In this document: positions 1-6,223 of the stretch, piece after piece | Position numbering within the stretch: the stretch's first letter is position 1 | How the letters are laid out: the number at the start of each line of letters is the position of its first letter | From: Gallionella sp. | GTDB lineage: Bacteria; Pseudomonadota; Gammaproteobacteria; Burkholderiales; Gallionellaceae | DNA: 6,223 nt | Reading direction: 5' to 3' | Assembly (NCBI GenBank): GCA_004298605.1 | Contig: SCPW01000332.1 | Location: 1-6,223 of the forward strand | Made by a program: the position numbers and the translations under genes | The notes under the pieces: model-generated | What the model was told of the DNA's origin: nothing | The model's input: the letters and a program-made list of their open reading frames with translations, nothing else | Database searches by the model: none

Positions 1-1
1 G

Positions 2-1336
2 CCCTCCACGGTGCTGGTCACCGGCTTCGATATTATCTTTTTCTGGGTGGCGCGCATGGTGATGATGACCAAACACATCACCGGAAAAATCCCGTTCAAA
101 GACGTGTACGTACACGGCCTGATCCGCGATGCGGAAGGCCACAAGATGTCCAAATCCAAGGGCAACGTGCTCGATCCGATTGACCTGATCGACGGTATCG
201 GTATCGAAGAACTGGTGAAAAAACGCACCACCGGCCTGATGAATCCGAAGCAGGCGGAACAGATCGAGAAACGCACCCGCAAGGAGTTTCCCCAAGGCAT
301 TCCGGCGTTCGGCACCGATGCGCTGCGCTTCACCTTTGCCTCGCTGGCCTCGCCCGGCCGCGACATCAAATTCGACATGCAGCGTTGCGAGGGTTATCGC
401 AACTTCTGCAACAAGCTGTGGAACGCATCACGCTTCGTACTGATGAACTGCGAAGGCAAGGACTGCGGCCTGGAGGATCACGGAAAAAGCACTTGCAACA
501 GCGGTTATTTGGATTTCTCCCCCGCCGACCGCTGGATCACCAGCCTGTTGCAGCGCGTCGAAGACGAGGTGGCCCGGCACTACACCGACTACCGCTTCGA
601 CCTGTTGGCCAAAGCGATTTACGAATTTGTCTGGGACGAGTACTGCGACTGGTATGTCGAGCTCGCCAAGGTGCAGATGCAGAACGGCACCGACCAACAG
701 CAGCGCGCCACGCGCCGCACACTGGTACGTGCGCTGGAAACCATGCTGCGCCTCGCCCATCCGCTGATCCCGTTCATCACCGAGGAACTCTGGCAGAAAG
801 TCGCGCCGGTCGCCGGGCGCAGCGGCGAAAGCATCATGCTGCAAGCCTACCCGCGCGCCGACCTGACGCGCTGTGACGAGAAATCCGAGGCCTGGGTGGC
901 AACGCTGAAAGCGATGGTCAATGCCTGCCGCAGCCTGCGCGGCGAGATGAACCTTTCCCCCGCGCAACGTGTGCCGCTAATCGCCGCCGGTGACGCCGCC
1001 ACGCTTGATGCGCTGGCTCCCTATATCAGCAGCCTCGCCAAACTCAGTGAAGTGCAGGTTGTTGGAGAACTGCCACAGGCCGATGCGCCAGTGGCTATCT
1101 CCGGCGCATTCAAGCTGATGCTGAAAGTTGAAATCGACATCGCCGCCGAACGCGAGCGGCTGGACAAAGAAATCGCCCGCTTGCAAGGCGAAATCGCCAG
1201 GACACAAGGCAAGCTCTCCAATGCCAGCTTCGTGGATCGCGCCCCGGCAGCGGTGGTGGAGCAGGAGCGTAAACGGCTGGAAGATTTCGGCTCGACACTG
1301 GCGCAACTGCAAACGCAGCGCGGCAAACTGGGTTAA
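2..1336 (+). CDS. valS: Valyl-tRNA synthetase, C-terminal part (5' end outside window)
   Basis: This enzyme charges tRNA-Val with valine in the cytoplasm (class I aminoacyl-tRNA synthetase). The frame is already open at base 2, so the N-terminal half, with the HIGH motif and editing domain, lies outside the window; about 444 residues remain of a family usually near 900-950. Seen directly: the end of the Rossmann fold ([17 protein letters not shown], from base 14), the class I signature KMSKS at 143-157 followed by KGNVLDP, and the helical anticodon-binding domain with the DRWI and [13 protein letters not shown] segments at roughly 527-671. A charged, Leu-rich C-terminal coiled coil (about 1128-1330) matches the tRNA-binding arm typical of ValRS, as opposed to IleRS or LeuRS. 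The stop is TAA at 1334-1336. Assignment is by motif and overall recognition; no oddity or frameshift was seen. Confidence 0.97.
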   Translation, partial: PSTVLVTGFDIIFFWVARMVMMTKHITGKIPFKDVYVHGLIRDAEGHKMSKSKGNVLDPIDLIDGIGIEELVKKRTTGLMNPKQAEQIEKRTRKEFPQGIPAFGTDALRFTFASLASPGRDIKFDMQRCEGYRNFCNKLWNASRFVLMNCEGKDCGLEDHGKSTCNSGYLDFSPADRWITSLLQRVEDEVARHYTDYRFDLLAKAIYEFVWDEYCDWYVELAKVQMQNGTDQQQRATRRTLVRALETMLRLAHPLIPFITEELWQKVAPVAGRSGESIMLQAYPRADLTRCDEKSEAWVATLKAMVNACRSLRGEMNLSPAQRVPLIAAGDAATLDALAPYISSLAKLSEVQVVGELPQADAPVAISGAFKLMLKVEIDIAAERERLDKEIARLQGEIARTQGKLSNASFVDRAPAAVVEQERKRLEDFGSTLAQLQTQRGKLG

Positions 1337-1340
1337 TTCT

Positions 1341-1420
1341 ATTTCTACCGTAGGGGCGCGATTTATCGCGCCCTTGTTCTAAATCAGGGCGCGATGAATC
1401 GCGCCCCTACGAATCGAAAT
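1341..1420. repeat. Compound inverted repeat between convergent genes
   Basis: Two 24-nt arms, 1350-1373 and 1387-1410, are inverted copies with a single mismatch and a 13-nt spacer. Each arm is also a palindrome in itself (GGGCGCGAT / ATCGCGCCC around 2 nt), so the DNA can fold as one long hairpin or as two short ones. Outer ATTTC (1341-1345) and GAAAT (1416-1420) extend the symmetry after a short mismatched stretch. The element begins 4 nt after the valS stop and ends on the first base of the convergent gene's stop codon. Similar GTAGGGGCG...CGCCCCTAC units occur as dispersed REP- or MITE-like repeats in many bacterial genomes, to my knowledge. Whether this genome holds further copies cannot be seen here. 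Confidence 0.85.
1354..1380 (+). terminator. Probable intrinsic terminator of valS
   Basis: The left arm of the repeat forms a GC-rich hairpin (stem GGGCGCGA at 1354-1361 with TCGCGCCC at 1366-1373, loop TTTA), followed directly by TTGTTCT, a broken T-tract. It starts 17 nt after the valS stop. The right arm read on the minus strand gives an equal hairpin with a weaker tail (TGATTT), so the element may also stop transcription of the sulfur-transfer operon. The imperfect T-tract keeps confidence moderate. Confidence 0.5.
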
Positions 1421-1650
1421 CAACGGCGACGAATCAAGAAAACAAATTCGTCGCCCTGCTCCGTTGAAGACAACAGTTCGTTGCCGGTCTGGCGGCAAAA
1501 CACCTCGAAGTCCTTCGCAGATTCTTTGTCGGTTGCGACCACCCTGAGCACCTGCCCGCCGCTCATTTGTGACAGGGATTTTTTGGTGCGCAAAATGGGC
1601 AGCGGACAGCTCAACTTGCGCGCATCCAGTTCAATGTCGAATTCCATCAT
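1420..1650 (-). CDS. TusA/SirA-family sulfur carrier protein
   Basis: This is a small cytoplasmic protein of 76 residues, the normal size for the TusA family (about 75-85). The signature is LDARKLSCPLP near the N-terminus, with the CPxP motif at residues 15-18. Cys15 would carry a persulfide in sulfur relay, for example for tRNA thiolation, molybdenum cofactor work or sulfur oxidation. A second cysteine (Cys52, in VFCRQTGNELL) lies where many non-TusA SirA-like members have one. The start chosen is the first of two adjacent ATGs (1648-1650), whose ATGA overlaps the TGA of the rhodanese gene. A GGTGAG Shine-Dalgarno-like sequence lies just upstream and would suit either ATG. The open frame runs further upstream, but that part only reads through the rhodanese gene. 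Partner and pathway are inferred; TusA itself cannot be distinguished from YeeD/YedF-like paralogues here, so no symbol is given. Confidence 0.9.
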   Translation of the reverse strand: MMEFDIELDARKLSCPLPILRTKKSLSQMSGGQVLRVVATDKESAKDFEVFCRQTGNELLSSTEQGDEFVFLIRRR

Positions 1651-1964
1651 GCGCTCACCGGCAAACCGGCGTGCAGCCAGGCAGCGATGCCGCCTTGCAG
1701 GTTGTACACGTCGGCAAAACCATTGGCTGCGGCAAACGCGGCGGCCTGGGCAGATCGCCCGCCCATCTGGCAATAGAACGCCGTTGGCCTGGTTTTATCC
1801 AATTCGTGCAAACGCGTCGGGATGAGATGCAGCGGCAACGGGTCGCCTTGCGGGATTTTGCCGCGCGCCATTTCCGCATCGGTGCGCACGTCGACCAAGC
1901 GCAAGCTGCCCTGCTGCAACATGATTTCCAGCTCTGCGGCGTTGATGTTCCTGAAACCTGCCAT
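1647..1964 (-). CDS. Single-domain rhodanese-like sulfurtransferase
   Basis: A 105-residue single rhodanese domain, about the size of GlpE. It has no signal peptide or membrane segment, so it is probably cytoplasmic. Seen directly: the LVDVR strand/turn (residues 23-27), the active-site loop FYCQMGGRSAQAA with catalytic Cys65 and the CxxGxR pattern ending at Arg70, and the closing NLQGGIAAWLHAGLPV typical of the family C-terminus. The usual GHIPGA segment is altered to GKIPQGD (residues 35-41). Rhodaneses move sulfane sulfur through a cysteine persulfide. The TusA-like gene that follows, overlapping by ATGA, is a natural acceptor, as in known rhodanese-TusA pairs of sulfur metabolism. The start ATG lies 3 nt after the kinase stop, with AAGGAA 6 nt upstream, so the three genes are likely one transcript. 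The sulfur donor is unknown. Confidence 0.92.
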   Translation of the reverse strand: MAGFRNINAAELEIMLQQGSLRLVDVRTDAEMARGKIPQGDPLPLHLIPTRLHELDKTRPTAFYCQMGGRSAQAAAFAAANGFADVYNLQGGIAAWLHAGLPVSA

Positions 1965-1967
1965 TCC

Positions 1968-3266
1968 TTATTCCTTTTCTATCGGATCCTGATCTGCCAG
2001 CAAATGCGAGATGCGGACATTGGCCATCGACAGGCGTTTCACCAGCATGCGCAGGAAAGCATCGCTGAACTGGAAACGGCATCCGGTCGTGGCGCGCGTC
2101 AGCACATCCGGGTTGATTTCGATCAGCACCACGTCGTCCTTGGCGATCACGTCGGAGTTGCGTTTGAAATCGCGCTCCGAGAGGTGCGCCATTTCACCAA
2201 AACAATCGCCGCGATGCAACAGGCTCAGCAGCCTGCCCTGCTTGGTCACGCGCACCGTTCCTTGCGCCAGGATGAAAAACAGGTGGCCGCCTTCGCCGTC
2301 ATACAGGATGCACTCGGATTCGGCGACCTTGCGCCAGTTGCTGATGTGCAACACTTCCCACAATTCGACATCGCTGAAGTTTTTGAAAAATGCCAGGCTG
2401 CGCAGGGTGTCGAATTTTTCGGTATCAAAAATTTCTTTCCGCGCCGGGGCAGCGTGGCTGAAAAATCCGACCAGGTCGCGCGAAAACTCATCCCAGGTCT
2501 GGTACCGTTTCGCCGTATCTTTCTCCATCGCGCGCCGCACGATCGCATCCAGCTCCTGCGGTATCTCGGGGCGGAACGCGCTGGGCGGCGGCGGCTCGAT
2601 GTTGAGGATGTGGTAAATCATGCTGAAGTTGCTGCCCGCATCAAACGGCAGCTTGCCGGTGAACAGCTTGTACATCACCACCCCCAACGAATAAATATCG
2701 GTCTGGTGCGTCAGCGGCTCTTCCTTGATCTGCTCCGGCGACATATAGGCGGGCGAGCCCACGCCGCTGACCTGTGTGGTCTGCTGGTTCTGTATTGCGG
2801 CGGAACCGAAATCCGAAATTTTGATGTCGGTCTCGCCTTGCAACAGGATATTGGCCGGCTTGATGTCGCGGTGGATCACGCCCTGGTATTGCGCGTATTC
2901 GAGAGCCTTGCAGCACTTGTAGGTGATTTCCGCTACGGCGCTGACCGGCAACAGGTTATCCACCTCGGCATACCGTTCGAGCGTGGGGCCATCGACGTAT
3001 TCCATCACCATGTAATTGACATCACCATCCATCACGGCATCGAGGATTTTCACGATATGCGGATGGGACAATTTCCCCGCCAGCGAGGCTTCCGTCATCA
3101 ACAGCTTGCGGAAGATTTTGCCGAGACTGGCATCGCGCAAGGCTCGCAGGTCGAACAGCTTGATAGCGACCCGCTGCCCGTTGAACGTATCGGTGGCCAG
3201 ATACACTGTGCTGGTTGCCCCGCTACCGAGCTCGCGCACAATTTCATACTTGCCGATTTTTTCCAT
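1968..3266 (-). CDS. Hanks-type Ser/Thr protein kinase with C-terminal cyclic-nucleotide-binding-like domain
   Basis: A predicted soluble kinase of 432 residues. The kinase domain (about 7-268) shows the Gly-rich loop (GSGATSTV, 14-21), VAIK with Lys36, αC Glu59, hinge MVMEYVDG, catalytic HRDIKPAN (Asp134), DFG (152-154), SPE in place of APE (176-178), and DIYSLGV. All core catalytic residues are present, so it should be active; Thr163/Thr164 in the activation segment are candidate autophosphorylation sites. Residues about 285-425 resemble a cNMP-binding (Crp/PKA-regulatory type) β-roll, with LFFILAQGTVRV and a phosphate-cassette-like FGEMAHL followed by Arg369. There are no membrane segments or PASTA repeats. 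The start is MEKIGKYEIV, because the kinase fold begins at once; its Shine-Dalgarno (AAGA) is weak. A GTG 19 codons upstream (3321-3323) is possible but would lie at the edge of a repeat. It leads a probable operon with the rhodanese and TusA-like genes. Ligand and substrates are unknown. Confidence 0.93.
   Translation of the reverse strand: MEKIGKYEIVRELGSGATSTVYLATDTFNGQRVAIKLFDLRALRDASLGKIFRKLLMTEASLAGKLSHPHIVKILDAVMDGDVNYMVMEYVDGPTLERYAEVDNLLPVSAVAEITYKCCKALEYAQYQGVIHRDIKPANILLQGETDIKISDFGSAAIQNQQTTQVSGVGSPAYMSPEQIKEEPLTHQTDIYSLGVVMYKLFTGKLPFDAGSNFSMIYHILNIEPPPPSAFRPEIPQELDAIVRRAMEKDTAKRYQTWDEFSRDLVGFFSHAAPARKEIFDTEKFDTLRSLAFFKNFSDVELWEVLHISNWRKVAESECILYDGEGGHLFFILAQGTVRVTKQGRLLSLLHRGDCFGEMAHLSERDFKRNSDVIAKDDVVLIEINPDVLTRATTGCRFQFSDAFLRMLVKRLSMANVRISHLLADQDPIEKE
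1971..1976 (-). promoter_or_regulatory. Ribosome binding site of the rhodanese gene
   Basis: AAGGAA on the minus strand, 6 nt before the ATG at 1962-1964, lies inside the last codons of the kinase gene. It supports this ATG as the true start and suggests translational coupling within the operon. Confidence 0.6.
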
Positions 3267-3319
3267 TTGGTTAATCTTGCCGGAGACGGCGTGATTCTGC
3301 GCACTTTGCGCCGCGCTGT

Positions 3320-3407
3320 CCACCTCACCCCCTCCCGGCCTCCCTTGTCAGGGGAGGAGTCTCCGCTTCCCCCCTGACAAGGGGAGGACTGAGGGGGGTT
3401 AAGGTGG
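3320..3407. repeat. Long imperfect inverted repeat in the divergent intergenic region
   Basis: The left arm (3320-3359) and right arm (3366-3407) are inverted copies of about 40 nt around a 6-nt loop, with only a few mismatches and single-base gaps. The best-matched core is CCCTTGTCAGGGG at 3343-3355 against CCCCTGACAAGGG at 3371-3383, and the outer ends are CCACCTC and AAGGTGG. It would form a very stable hairpin in RNA or a cruciform in DNA. It lacks a following T-tract on either strand, so it is not a typical intrinsic terminator. Its form (C-rich arms, no coding capacity) suggests a dispersed repeat or MITE. It lies upstream of both flanking genes (kinase on -, protease on +). Confidence 0.85.
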
Positions 3408-3473
3408 CTGGAAAGAACACCCGGGTGCGCCGAAAAGTGTGAACCATAAGCAAAAGCAACTATCATACCGGCC

Positions 3474-4892
3474 ATGAAAAATTTGACCCTGCTGCTGTTG
3501 CTGAGTTTTGCCCCCTGCGCCATGGGCGATGGGTTGCCCGACCTGGGCGATGTCTCGCAAACCGTGCTTACCCCGCTGCAGGAGCGCCAGATCGGCCAGC
3601 AAAGCATGTTGCAGATCCGCGCCGGCAAGCAATATCTCGACGATGCCGAAATCAACGATTACCTGAACCGGCTGGGCTACAGGCTGGCCGGAAACAGCGC
3701 CGAGCCCGCGCTCGGTTTCGAGTTCTTCGTCATCGACGATTACAACGTCAACGCCTTCGCCATGCCGGGCGGTTTCATCGGCGTGAACAGCGGGCTGCTG
3801 CTGACCGCGCAAAGCGAATCCGAACTGGCCGCCGTGCTCAGCCACGAAATCGCCCACGTCACGCAACACCATCTGGCGCGCATGATAGCCGGGCAACAAA
3901 ACGACGGCCTGACCTCGATGGCCGCCATCGCTATCGCCATACTCGCCGCCCGCAACAACGCGCAGGTTTCTCAAGCCGCGATAGCCGGAATGCAAGCGCG
4001 CAGCATCCAGAAACAGCTTGATTTTACGCGAACCCACGAAGAGGAGGCAGACCGCATCGGCCTGGAGATTTTACAAAAATCGAATTTTAATACCCACGCC
4101 ATGCCGGAATTCCTGGATCGCCTGCAAAGAGCCACACGCCTGCTGGAAGGAAACACGCCAAGTTACCTGCGCACCCACCCGGTCACCAGCGAACGCGTCG
4201 CCGACATCGAGAACCGCGTGCAGAAACAACCTTACCGCCTGATTCCCGACAGCCTGGATTTCCAATTGGTGCGCGCCAAGCTCCTCGCCGCGCAAAAGAC
4301 TGCGCCGGACGCCGTCGCTTATTTCAGCGACGCGCTCGGTGCGCAGAAACACGGCAACCCGGTCGCGCAACGCTATGGGCTGGTGGGCGCGCTGTTGCGC
4401 AACAGCGAGATTAAGCGCGCCACGCAGGAAATGGCGATATTACGCAAGCAATCCGGAAATAACCCGATGATAGAAACCCTCGCCGGGCAAGTGAAACGCG
4501 CCGCCGGAAATGATGTCGGCGCCCTGGCGTTTTATCTCGCCGCCACGCAGAATTTCCCGCAACACCGCGCCCTTGTTTACGATTACACCGACCTGTTGCT
4601 GCAAAGCAAACAGGCGGAAACCGCCGTCAAATTGCTCGCGGAGCAGCTCGCCCATTACCCCAGCGACACCACGCTATATGGCCTGCAAGCGCGCGGCTAC
4701 GCCCTGTTGGGAAAACGCCTCGAACAGCATCAGGCGCAGGCCTACAGCTATGTCTGGCAAGGCAATTTATTCGCCGCGATAGAACAGCTCGAACTGGCGA
4801 AACAGGCGGGCGGGAGTTTTTATCAGCTCTCCACGATTGAAAGTGATTTGCGCGAACTGCGCGAAATGGCGGATGCGCGCGGCAAAAAATAA
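3474..4892 (+). CDS. bepA: Periplasmic M48 metalloprotease with TPR-like tail, BepA/YfgC-like
   Basis: A probable periplasmic zinc protease that helps LptD and β-barrel assembly at the outer membrane and degrades misassembled proteins, by homology to E. coli BepA. Its 472 residues compare with about 487 in E. coli. Seen directly: a signal peptide (MKNLTLLLLLSFAPCAMG, likely cleavage after Gly18), MPGGFIGVNSGLL before the active site, HEIAH (His124, Glu125, His128), the third zinc ligand in THEEEADRIG (Glu189 of ExxAD), and LRTHPVTSERV (His235), matching the BepA histidine that can cap the zinc. Residues from about 265 to the end are helical and Ala/Leu-rich, fitting the TPR domain. Cys15 is not in a good lipobox (Pro at -1), so a lipoprotein is unlikely. 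The start has a weak ribosome site. It is divergent from the kinase operon. Other M48-TPR paralogues (e.g. LoiP-like) are less likely because those lack the long tail. Confidence 0.9.
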   Translation: MKNLTLLLLLSFAPCAMGDGLPDLGDVSQTVLTPLQERQIGQQSMLQIRAGKQYLDDAEINDYLNRLGYRLAGNSAEPALGFEFFVIDDYNVNAFAMPGGFIGVNSGLLLTAQSESELAAVLSHEIAHVTQHHLARMIAGQQNDGLTSMAAIAIAILAARNNAQVSQAAIAGMQARSIQKQLDFTRTHEEEADRIGLEILQKSNFNTHAMPEFLDRLQRATRLLEGNTPSYLRTHPVTSERVADIENRVQKQPYRLIPDSLDFQLVRAKLLAAQKTAPDAVAYFSDALGAQKHGNPVAQRYGLVGALLRNSEIKRATQEMAILRKQSGNNPMIETLAGQVKRAAGNDVGALAFYLAATQNFPQHRALVYDYTDLLLQSKQAETAVKLLAEQLAHYPSDTTLYGLQARGYALLGKRLEQHQAQAYSYVWQGNLFAAIEQLELAKQAGGSFYQLSTIESDLRELREMADARGKK

Positions 4893-4897
4893 CGTTT

Positions 4898-6223
4898 CTA
4901 TCGCGGATTGGAATAAGGCTGCGCCGAATAAGCCAATCCGGACAGCGTCTCTCTGGCAGATTTTATAATTTGCGCATGGCGCGCACCGCACCCGTCGGCC
5001 CCGCAATGCTCCCTCATCCCGCGCAACTCTTGCTGCAACCCGGAAAGCCGGTCGGCGTGTTCGGGGGTTTTGTGTTTGAGAATTTCCGCCTCGATCATCA
5101 TCCTGTCTCTTTCGCGCCAGGCCTTGGAAGCCATCAGGGCAAGTGAATTAAGCGCCTCTTGCGTCCGCCCTTCCATAAAGTAGGTTTCCGCCAGTAATAT
5201 GGCGCTATCTGCCTTGGACGTATCCATGCGCAGAGATTCTTGCAGGAGCTCCCTGGCGCGCCGTATATGAACCGGGTCAGCGCCATACCGCTTGCCGAAG
5301 GAAATCAGGAAAGCGGCCTCATTGGCGGGAATTGCGGCGTCATATTTATTCTGCCCCCGCAGCAACTCGTACCCATCGACGACCTCATCGAACATTTCTC
5401 TTGCCTGCCGGGGAGCGATGGAGGGGTTGCTGATAATCCCGTTTTCCATGCTGGCGGTAATGTACCGTTGCGCGGCCGTATCCGATGGCCTGACGGAAGC
5501 GAGCAATGCGGCCACGGAAAACTGGCTGAGTTGGGGTGCGATGATGTGAGCCATGCGCTCTCCGAAGGATTCGTTTCGCAAAAACGACAGGTCGGCCGAA
5601 GAGAGGATGGCATGAAAACCGTTGATTGCAATCAATGCCAGGATGGCTGTTTTTTTCAGCCGCTCCACCTGGCTGCGCGGCAGCGCGGTTCGCTCACCGG
5701 CATGTTTGTCGCGCAATTGGAATAGCTTCCCAAGGTAAATCCCTACCAGGATATTGATGTAAATCAGGTAAAAAGTGAAGTTGACGGACGCGTGTAATAT
5801 TGCGGCGGCTATTCCGGCCACGATACCCGAGTTTTCGATCCTCTCATCGCCCGGATGCATCTTCGCCAAGGCCTTGATGCTATCGGCGCCCAGCCAGCCC
5901 AACACCCCAAAAAAAATCAGCAATGTAAAAATCCCGCCTTCCTGCAACAGTTGCAGATAATCGTTATGGGCATAGTAACCGGAGGTTCCCGTCTCATCCG
6001 GAATGCGGTACATAGGATAAATGTAGTTCCATGACCCCAGCCCGCTCCCGAGCCAGGGCGCGTCAAGCCACATGCGGATTGTAGATTGCCACATCAGAAA
6101 CCTCGGCGATTCGGAAGCTTGAGATGTTTGAAGCACGTCGAAGGCGGTCTCATAGGAGGAAAGCATGAGGTGGCCGGAAAAAATGGAATAAATGGAATAG
6201 TTGCCTACCGCCATGGCGCAGAT
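4898..6223 (-). CDS. O-antigen ligase/polymerase (Wzy_C) family membrane protein, C-terminal part
   Basis: The frame stays open to the right edge, so the N-terminal membrane segments are missing; about 441 residues are present. Numbering from the first in-window Met (6212-6214), a periplasmic-loop signature of the WaaL/Wzy/PglL superfamily is clear: an Arg38 region (SPRFLMWQSTIRMW), DAPWLGSGLGSW (51-62), and HNDYLQLLQEGG with His83. The Arg and His are the residues usually needed in WaaL-type ligases. Hydrophobic segments follow (about 95-108, 130-165 and 190-206). The soluble tail of about 230 residues is helical and TPR-like (AILLAETYFMEGRTQEALNSLALM), as in the Wzy_C_2-type architecture. 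Such enzymes transfer or polymerise lipid-linked glycans, either to lipid A or to proteins such as pilins. Acceptor specificity cannot be decided from this part. The stop TAG is 5 bp from the convergent protease stop, with no visible terminator between. Confidence 0.85.
   Translation of the reverse strand: MCAMAVGNYSIYSIFSGHLMLSSYETAFDVLQTSQASESPRFLMWQSTIRMWLDAPWLGSGLGSWNYIYPMYRIPDETGTSGYYAHNDYLQLLQEGGIFTLLIFFGVLGWLGADSIKALAKMHPGDERIENSGIVAGIAAAILHASVNFTFYLIYINILVGIYLGKLFQLRDKHAGERTALPRSQVERLKKTAILALIAINGFHAILSSADLSFLRNESFGERMAHIIAPQLSQFSVAALLASVRPSDTAAQRYITASMENGIISNPSIAPRQAREMFDEVVDGYELLRGQNKYDAAIPANEAAFLISFGKRYGADPVHIRRARELLQESLRMDTSKADSAILLAETYFMEGRTQEALNSLALMASKAWRERDRMMIEAEILKHKTPEHADRLSGLQQELRGMREHCGADGCGARHAQIIKSARETLSGLAYSAQPYSNPR

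Noticed and set aside
428..967. A 179-codon minus-strand frame inside valS
   Set aside because: It is antisense to conserved ValRS sequence, with no ribosome site or domain, so it is a shadow frame.
1341..1420. A CRISPR repeat unit
   Set aside because: Only two copies are present, in inverted orientation with a 13-nt spacer, and no cas genes are present; it is an inverted repeat, not an array.
1651..1773. An N-terminal extension of the TusA-like protein by 41 codons
   Set aside because: The added part only reads the rhodanese gene in another frame; family length and the ATGA overlap support the internal ATG.
1569..3377. A 602-codon open frame on the + strand, antisense to the kinase operon
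   Set aside because: It lies opposite three genes with clear motifs, its own translation has no recognisable domain and is rich in His, Gln and Arg as expected for an antisense frame of a GC-rich gene, and it has no good start context. Its length is notable but explained by codon bias.
3320..3407. A Rho-independent terminator at the intergenic inverted repeat
   Set aside because: There is no T-tract on either side, and no gene ends nearby; both neighbours start away from it.
3474..3527. A lipoprotein signal on the protease
   Set aside because: The Cys at residue 15 follows Phe-Ala-Pro, which does not fit a lipobox; ordinary signal peptidase I cleavage after Gly18 is more likely.
3399..4037. 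A 212-codon open frame on the minus strand opposite the protease gene start
   Set aside because: It shadows the signal peptide and catalytic domain of the M48 protease; its translation has no family features.

Overview
The window looks like chromosomal DNA of a moderately GC-rich Gram-negative bacterium, most likely a betaproteobacterium. The evidence is the proteobacterial-type valyl-tRNA synthetase C-terminus, a periplasmic BepA-type protease (an outer-membrane biogenesis factor), and a compact kinase/rhodanese/TusA gene set resembling ones I associate with betaproteobacteria. A Nitrosomonadales or Gallionellaceae-like origin is a guess from general resemblance and was not tested.

Layout. 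Positions 2-1336 (+) hold the C-terminal half of valS, cut by the left edge. Positions 1341-1420 hold a compound inverted repeat that fills the gap between valS and the convergent gene and may end transcription. Positions 1420-3266 (-) hold a tight three-gene operon, read right to left: a Hanks-type Ser/Thr kinase fused to a cyclic-nucleotide-binding-like domain, a single-domain rhodanese 3 nt downstream, and a TusA/SirA-family CPxP sulfur carrier that overlaps the rhodanese by ATGA. Positions 3267-3473 are the divergent intergenic region, which contains a second long inverted repeat at 3320-3407. Positions 3474-4892 (+) encode a BepA/YfgC-like M48 metalloprotease with a TPR-like tail. Positions 4898-6223 (-) hold the C-terminal part of an O-antigen ligase/polymerase-family membrane protein, cut by the right edge and convergent with the protease gene at a spacing of only 5 bp.

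How the genes may work together. The rhodanese and TusA-like protein form a plausible persulfide donor/acceptor pair. Their tight linkage to a cytoplasmic kinase with a sensor-like C-terminus suggests that sulfur transfer is tied to a signal, which is the most interesting point in the window. The protease and ligase both concern the envelope but are convergent, so they are not an operon. valS is unrelated housekeeping. No tRNA, rRNA, CRISPR array, transposase gene or phage gene was seen. No stretch over 300 bp lacks a gene; the longest gap is 207 bp (3267-3473). The window is mostly ordinary core genome, and I see no strong sign of a wholly new system.
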